Shown here: positions 61,371 through 64,000 of the stretch, in pieces
Layout: each line of letters begins with the position of its first letter
Numbering within the stretch: the first letter of the stretch is position 1
Source of the DNA: Caballeronia hypogeia
GTDB taxonomy: Bacteria; Pseudomonadota; Gammaproteobacteria; Burkholderiales; Burkholderiaceae
Reading direction: 5' to 3'
Assembly (NCBI RefSeq): GCF_001544875.2
Contig: NZ_FCOA02000004.1
Span: 342,727 to 406,726 of the forward strand
DNA length: 64,000 bases
The notes under the pieces: model-generated
What the model saw: the letters and a program-made list of their open reading frames with translations, nothing else
The model's database searches: none
Told to the model about the DNA's origin: nothing
Program-made: the position numbers and the translations under genes

Positions 61371-61652
61371 GTGAATGAAACGTTTGCAGATATCCAGTCT
61401 GAGTTCCTGCGTGCACTGGTTGCCAACCAAACACCAATATGGGTATTCCTCATCAACGGCATCAAGCTGACAGGCGTCGTCGCGTCTTTCGACCAATACG
61501 TCCTCTCGGTACAGTCAGCGTCAGGCACGCAGATCGTGTATAAGAACGCAGTTTCCACGGTCATTGAGCAGCATACCAAATCGGTTGGGACAATAGACAA
61601 GCAGAGAACCGCTCGCGTCGAGCGTCGCCCAGAGCGCTATACACTGCGGTAG
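61371..61652 (+). CDS. Hfq-like RNA-binding protein (divergent Sm fold)
   Basis: This 93-residue protein has the two Sm motifs of Hfq: WVFLINGIKLTGVVASFDQYVLSVQ and QIVYKNAVSTVIEQ. Relative to canonical Hfq, the highly conserved VYKHAIST has become VYKNAVST (His to Asn), Tyr25-type IYL is FL, and the N-terminal Q-D/E pattern is ADIQSEFLRAL. These changes hit the proximal U-binding face. A GGGGGAG site seven bases before a GTG at 61371 supports this start; an ATG at 61347 lies before that site. It is likely a second, accessory Hfq paralogue. Confidence 0.72.
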   Translation: MNETFADIQSEFLRALVANQTPIWVFLINGIKLTGVVASFDQYVLSVQSASGTQIVYKNAVSTVIEQHTKSVGTIDKQRTARVERRPERYTLR

Positions 61653-61826
61653 CTTGCGAAGTGGAAGGCACTCAAAAGGGAGCCATGCTTCAACATTGTG
61701 TTGTTGAGAGGCGGTATCTGCTCCGTGTACTCGCAAACGAGACACGTAAGCAAAGGCTTATTTGTAGTCCTTTTCCTTATGAACGGCGGTGGCAGCTTCA
61801 CTGGCAGTCGTTGACGTCTTGGGCGC

Positions 61827-63227
61827 TTATGTTTGACCGGGTTTCGCCGCCAGAGGCAGACGCACCTGAAACGTCGTTTTTCCCGGGCGTGAGCTGACGA
61901 GCAGCGCACCACGGTGGCGGTTGACCACCGTCTGGTATGAGATGTCGAGGCCCAGACCCATTCCCTGACCCAACGGCTTGGTGGTGAAAAACGGCTCGAA
62001 CAGATGCGGCATGACATCGTCGGCGATGCCGGTCCCATTGTCGGTGATCTCGACCACGGCTTCCTCTATCTCGCGGTACGTCCGGACAATGATGTCGCCC
62101 TGGCCATCCATGGCGTCGATCGCGTTGTCGATCAGGTTGGTCCACACCTGATTGAGCTCGCTGCCATACACGGTCAGAGGCGGCAGGCTGCGATCGTAGT
62201 CACGCTGCACGGTGATCCCCTGTTTGAGCCGGTGCTGCATGATGATGAGGGTATCTTCAATCCCTTCGTGAATGTCGACCTCCTGCTTCGGTGCCTGATC
62301 CATACGCGAGTAGGATTTCATCGCGCGGATGATCTCTGAAATCCGGACCGAGCCCACGTGGATGTCCGCCATCAGCGCGTTGAGCTCCAAGGTCGACGCC
62401 AGCCAGTGGATGGCGGCAAAGAACTGCTGCTTGGACAGAACGATTGCAAGCGGGCCCAGTTCCTCCTGCAGGATTCCTGCACCGATGAGGCATGGCGCGT
62501 GAAGCCAAGGTTTGGCCACTCCCTGTGCGACCAGCCAGTTGCCGAGCGCGTCCATCGCCTGATTTTGCTTCAGGGCGTCGATACCCGACATGACGTTCGT
62601 CACCTCCCGGCGGTCGCCCAGACCCTCCAGGATTTTCATGGCCTCGACGGGGATCGCGTGATTCCTCAACTCGACGTCCGCTGCCTTCAGGGTGGTCAGT
62701 GCGGCCATGGCACGGTCTGCCGTCCGCACCAGCGCAGCCGCGGGATTGTTCAACTCGTGCGCGAGGCCCGCGGCCAGCGAGCCAAGCGCAGCCAGTTGTT
62801 CACGGTTACGCAGCGTCGCCTCCAGATTCGTCAGGCGGTCAAAGGAACTTTGAAAGATGAATCGGGAGAAGGTCTCCGAGCCGACCACCAATTCGCGGAA
62901 CGCGCGCGCCGGCAGCAGCGCCAATCGCCCATCGGTGACCGCCCTGGAGCTACCCGGCGCAAGCGTTCCCGAGAGCAGCGCCAGGGCCCCGAAATAGCTT
63001 GGCGCAATGAATCGCAACGTGGGAATCTGCTGTCCGCGCGAAAGTGTTGTCGCGGCGACTTCGCCTTTCAGCAAGACGAAAAAATTGGACGCCGTGTCGC
63101 CTTGTCGGACAAGGACCTCCCCCGCCGCGAAGCTCACTTCCGTCAGCTGTTCGCACAGCCACTGTAAAAGCGCTTCCGAAAGATCTGCGAAGAGCGGATG
63201 CTCGCGCAATTCCTCTAGTTGGATCAT
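61827..63227 (-). CDS. Sensor histidine kinase with N-terminal cNMP-binding domain
   Basis: This 466-residue soluble kinase has an N-terminal Crp-type cyclic-nucleotide fold (about 10-120: HPLFADLSEALLQWLCEQL, then VRQGDTASNFFVLLKGEVAAT). A linker leads to HisKA with His157 in GLAHELNNPAAAL and HATPase_c with N-box QVWTNLIDNAIDAMDG, G1 DNGTGI and FEPFFTTKPLGQGMGLGLDI. The phosphate-binding cassette reads FGALALL..SSRAV: the usual Glu after FG is Ala, so cAMP binding is doubtful. No TM helix is seen. No partner regulator is in the window. Confidence 0.88.
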   Translation of the reverse strand: MIQLEELREHPLFADLSEALLQWLCEQLTEVSFAAGEVLVRQGDTASNFFVLLKGEVAATTLSRGQQIPTLRFIAPSYFGALALLSGTLAPGSSRAVTDGRLALLPARAFRELVVGSETFSRFIFQSSFDRLTNLEATLRNREQLAALGSLAAGLAHELNNPAAALVRTADRAMAALTTLKAADVELRNHAIPVEAMKILEGLGDRREVTNVMSGIDALKQNQAMDALGNWLVAQGVAKPWLHAPCLIGAGILQEELGPLAIVLSKQQFFAAIHWLASTLELNALMADIHVGSVRISEIIRAMKSYSRMDQAPKQEVDIHEGIEDTLIIMQHRLKQGITVQRDYDRSLPPLTVYGSELNQVWTNLIDNAIDAMDGQGDIIVRTYREIEEAVVEITDNGTGIADDVMPHLFEPFFTTKPLGQGMGLGLDISYQTVVNRHRGALLVSSRPGKTTFQVRLPLAAKPGQT

Positions 63228-63580
63228 GGCGCTGACCTACGGGACTAACAGAATGAACGTCGAGTCGAGTGAAGCGGGCACTCACTACACATCGTGACGC
63301 CAACTGCCTGATAAAGATTGTAGTGCTCATGCGTCGTGGGCCTTAGAAACCGGGTCAATCGCGCCCTCAGAAAAACCGCAGCCGATTCGCCGCTAGCGAG
63401 ATCGGCAGGCACGGCGGTGTGTTTCGGTACCGCGCCCCCGAAGCTGGGCAGCGGCCGGTTTATCCGTCGAAGTGACGCAACTAATCGTCAGCACCGTAAA
63501 TCGTATTAAAAAGCTCTGCCATCAATGATGCCGCCAGCAAAGGGGGGCGAGTTCGGGCGCGCTTCGAAATCAGGTGGAGA
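63228..63580. other. 353-base intergenic region, no gene recognised
   Basis: No gene is supported. It holds the upstream region of the cNMP-domain kinase. GTGACGCAAC at 63470 resembles half of the 15-base motif seen in the efflux promoters, but the other arm is missing. Confidence 0.4.
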
Positions 63581-63769
63581 TCAGCCGTTAGCAAAGTCAG
63601 GCGCCGATAGCTCCACGTGGTTGGAAGGGTGCGCCAGTAGCTTTCGCTCAGCGATGGCGTGAATGCGGCCGAATCCGTTGCTGAGGACCTTGAATGTCCG
63701 TGCATCGTCCGCATTCGGGGCGAGCCAAAAATACGTTTCGAAGGCTGCTCGGGAGACGACGCACGTCAC
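63581..63769 (-). CDS. DUF1488-like short protein, possibly truncated
   Basis: The 62-residue frame starts with GTG: TCVVSRAAFETYFWLAPNADDARTFKVLSNGFGRIHAIAERKLLAHPSNHVELSAPDF. This matches the pattern of DUF1488 proteins (a cis-acting short family in Burkholderia, about 80-90 residues): CxISxEAL..F, then F...I..IA..K...., then ADF. About 20 N-terminal residues (LTFVQLRRSEPV) can be read in frame upstream of the GTG before a stop, without a normal start. It may be a remnant or use an odd start. Function is unknown. Confidence 0.42.
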   Translation of the reverse strand: MTCVVSRAAFETYFWLAPNADDARTFKVLSNGFGRIHAIAERKLLAHPSNHVELSAPDFANG

Positions 63770-64000
63770 CGGCTCGCTGCGCCGAAGCTGGACGAATGTG
63801 AGTTTGCTAAAAGCTCACCACTCGCGGGGCTGCTATAAGCCTCGTGCTTTGGGGACCAATACGAGCGACTCCTTCGAGCGCAGCATTCAGTGCCATGGTC
63901 GCAAGTCTTCGACGCGAGACTATTGCGTTGCATCATTGAATTGGCACCCCAGGTGTGTTCAGATTCAGGTCATGGGCAAAATGAATCTGACCGATACCGA

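Noticed and set aside
63465..63485. Fourth copy of the exporter operator
   Set aside because: Only one half (GTGACGCAAC) matches; the GTTKC arm is missing and no exporter gene is adjacent.
1..64000. tRNA, rRNA, CRISPR arrays, integrases and insertion sequences
   Set aside because: None could be recognised; no repeated spacer pattern, CCA-ended cloverleaf or transposase motif was seen.

Overview
The window is high-GC DNA, almost fully coding, with short gaps, many ATGA/GTGA stop-start overlaps, and families typical of the Burkholderiaceae: a DUF4148 protein, an OmpC-type trimeric porin, many LysR, GntR and IclR regulators, and a NodT/RND efflux operon. A Caballeronia, Paraburkholderia or Burkholderia secondary replicon is the best guess. 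This is inferred from gene content; no rRNA or other taxonomic marker is present. I see no tRNA, rRNA, CRISPR array, integrase or intact insertion sequence.

Layout. (1) 1-4304: an aromatic-compound module with an MFS permease (cut by the window edge), an FAD monooxygenase and a fumarylacetoacetate-hydrolase-type enzyme on the minus strand, divergent from a VOC extradiol-dioxygenase-like protein and an IclR regulator. (2) 4440-7295: a small membrane protein, a divergent FtsH-like AAA+ zinc protease and a small secreted cysteine-containing protein. (3) 7397-14821: a lipid-modification cluster (two CFA-type methyltransferases, an FAD oxidoreductase, DUF1365, a lipocalin lipoprotein, a DUF1295 membrane reductase) led by an ECF sigma factor and an anti-sigma factor. 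(4) 14936-18904: a LysR remnant, an MFS permease, a GntR regulator, a beta-decarboxylating dehydrogenase and a small monooxygenase. (5) 19114-32155: the most unusual region. It holds an MFS permease, an Asp/Glu-racemase-fold protein lacking the expected catalytic cysteines, two PuuE/imidase-like deacetylase-fold hydrolases, an isochorismatase-fold amidase and an MmgE/PrpD protein, divergent from a GntR regulator, an aconitase-type hydratase (two subunits), a fumarate-reductase-type flavoprotein, an isocitrate-lyase-superfamily lyase and a porin. (6) 32230-39951: ETF, a LysR regulator, and a glutarate operon (glutaryl-CoA dehydrogenase, CoA-transferase, ETF-quinone oxidoreductase, 3-hydroxyacyl-CoA dehydrogenase). 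(7) 40022-48375: a secreted GGCT-fold protein, an internally deleted serine hydrolase, a DUF4148 protein, a hybrid histidine kinase with a convergent LuxR response regulator, an SDR, a PEP-mutase-like protein and an MFS exporter. (8) 48406-55181: an RND tripartite pump with a divergent HxlR regulator. (9) 55199-64000: LysR, DUF1993, an SDR / carboxymuconolactone-decarboxylase / two-cupin operon divergent from LysR, an Hfq-like protein, a cNMP-domain histidine kinase and a DUF1488-like remnant.

How the genes work together. Region 5 reads as one catabolic pathway. Imidase-like hydrolases would open a cyclic imide, the amidase would release ammonia from the half-amide, the flavoprotein and racemase-fold protein would desaturate or isomerise the diacid, the hydratase would make a substituted malate, and the lyase would cleave it to pyruvate or another 2-oxoacid plus a carboxylate. 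No step has been shown and the substrate is unknown. Region 6 feeds glutarate to acetoacetyl-CoA, with electrons leaving through ETF and ETF-QO. In region 8, a 15-base imperfect palindrome occurs three times, in the MFS exporter promoter and on both sides of the RND/HxlR divergent promoter, which suggests that both exporters belong to one regulon.
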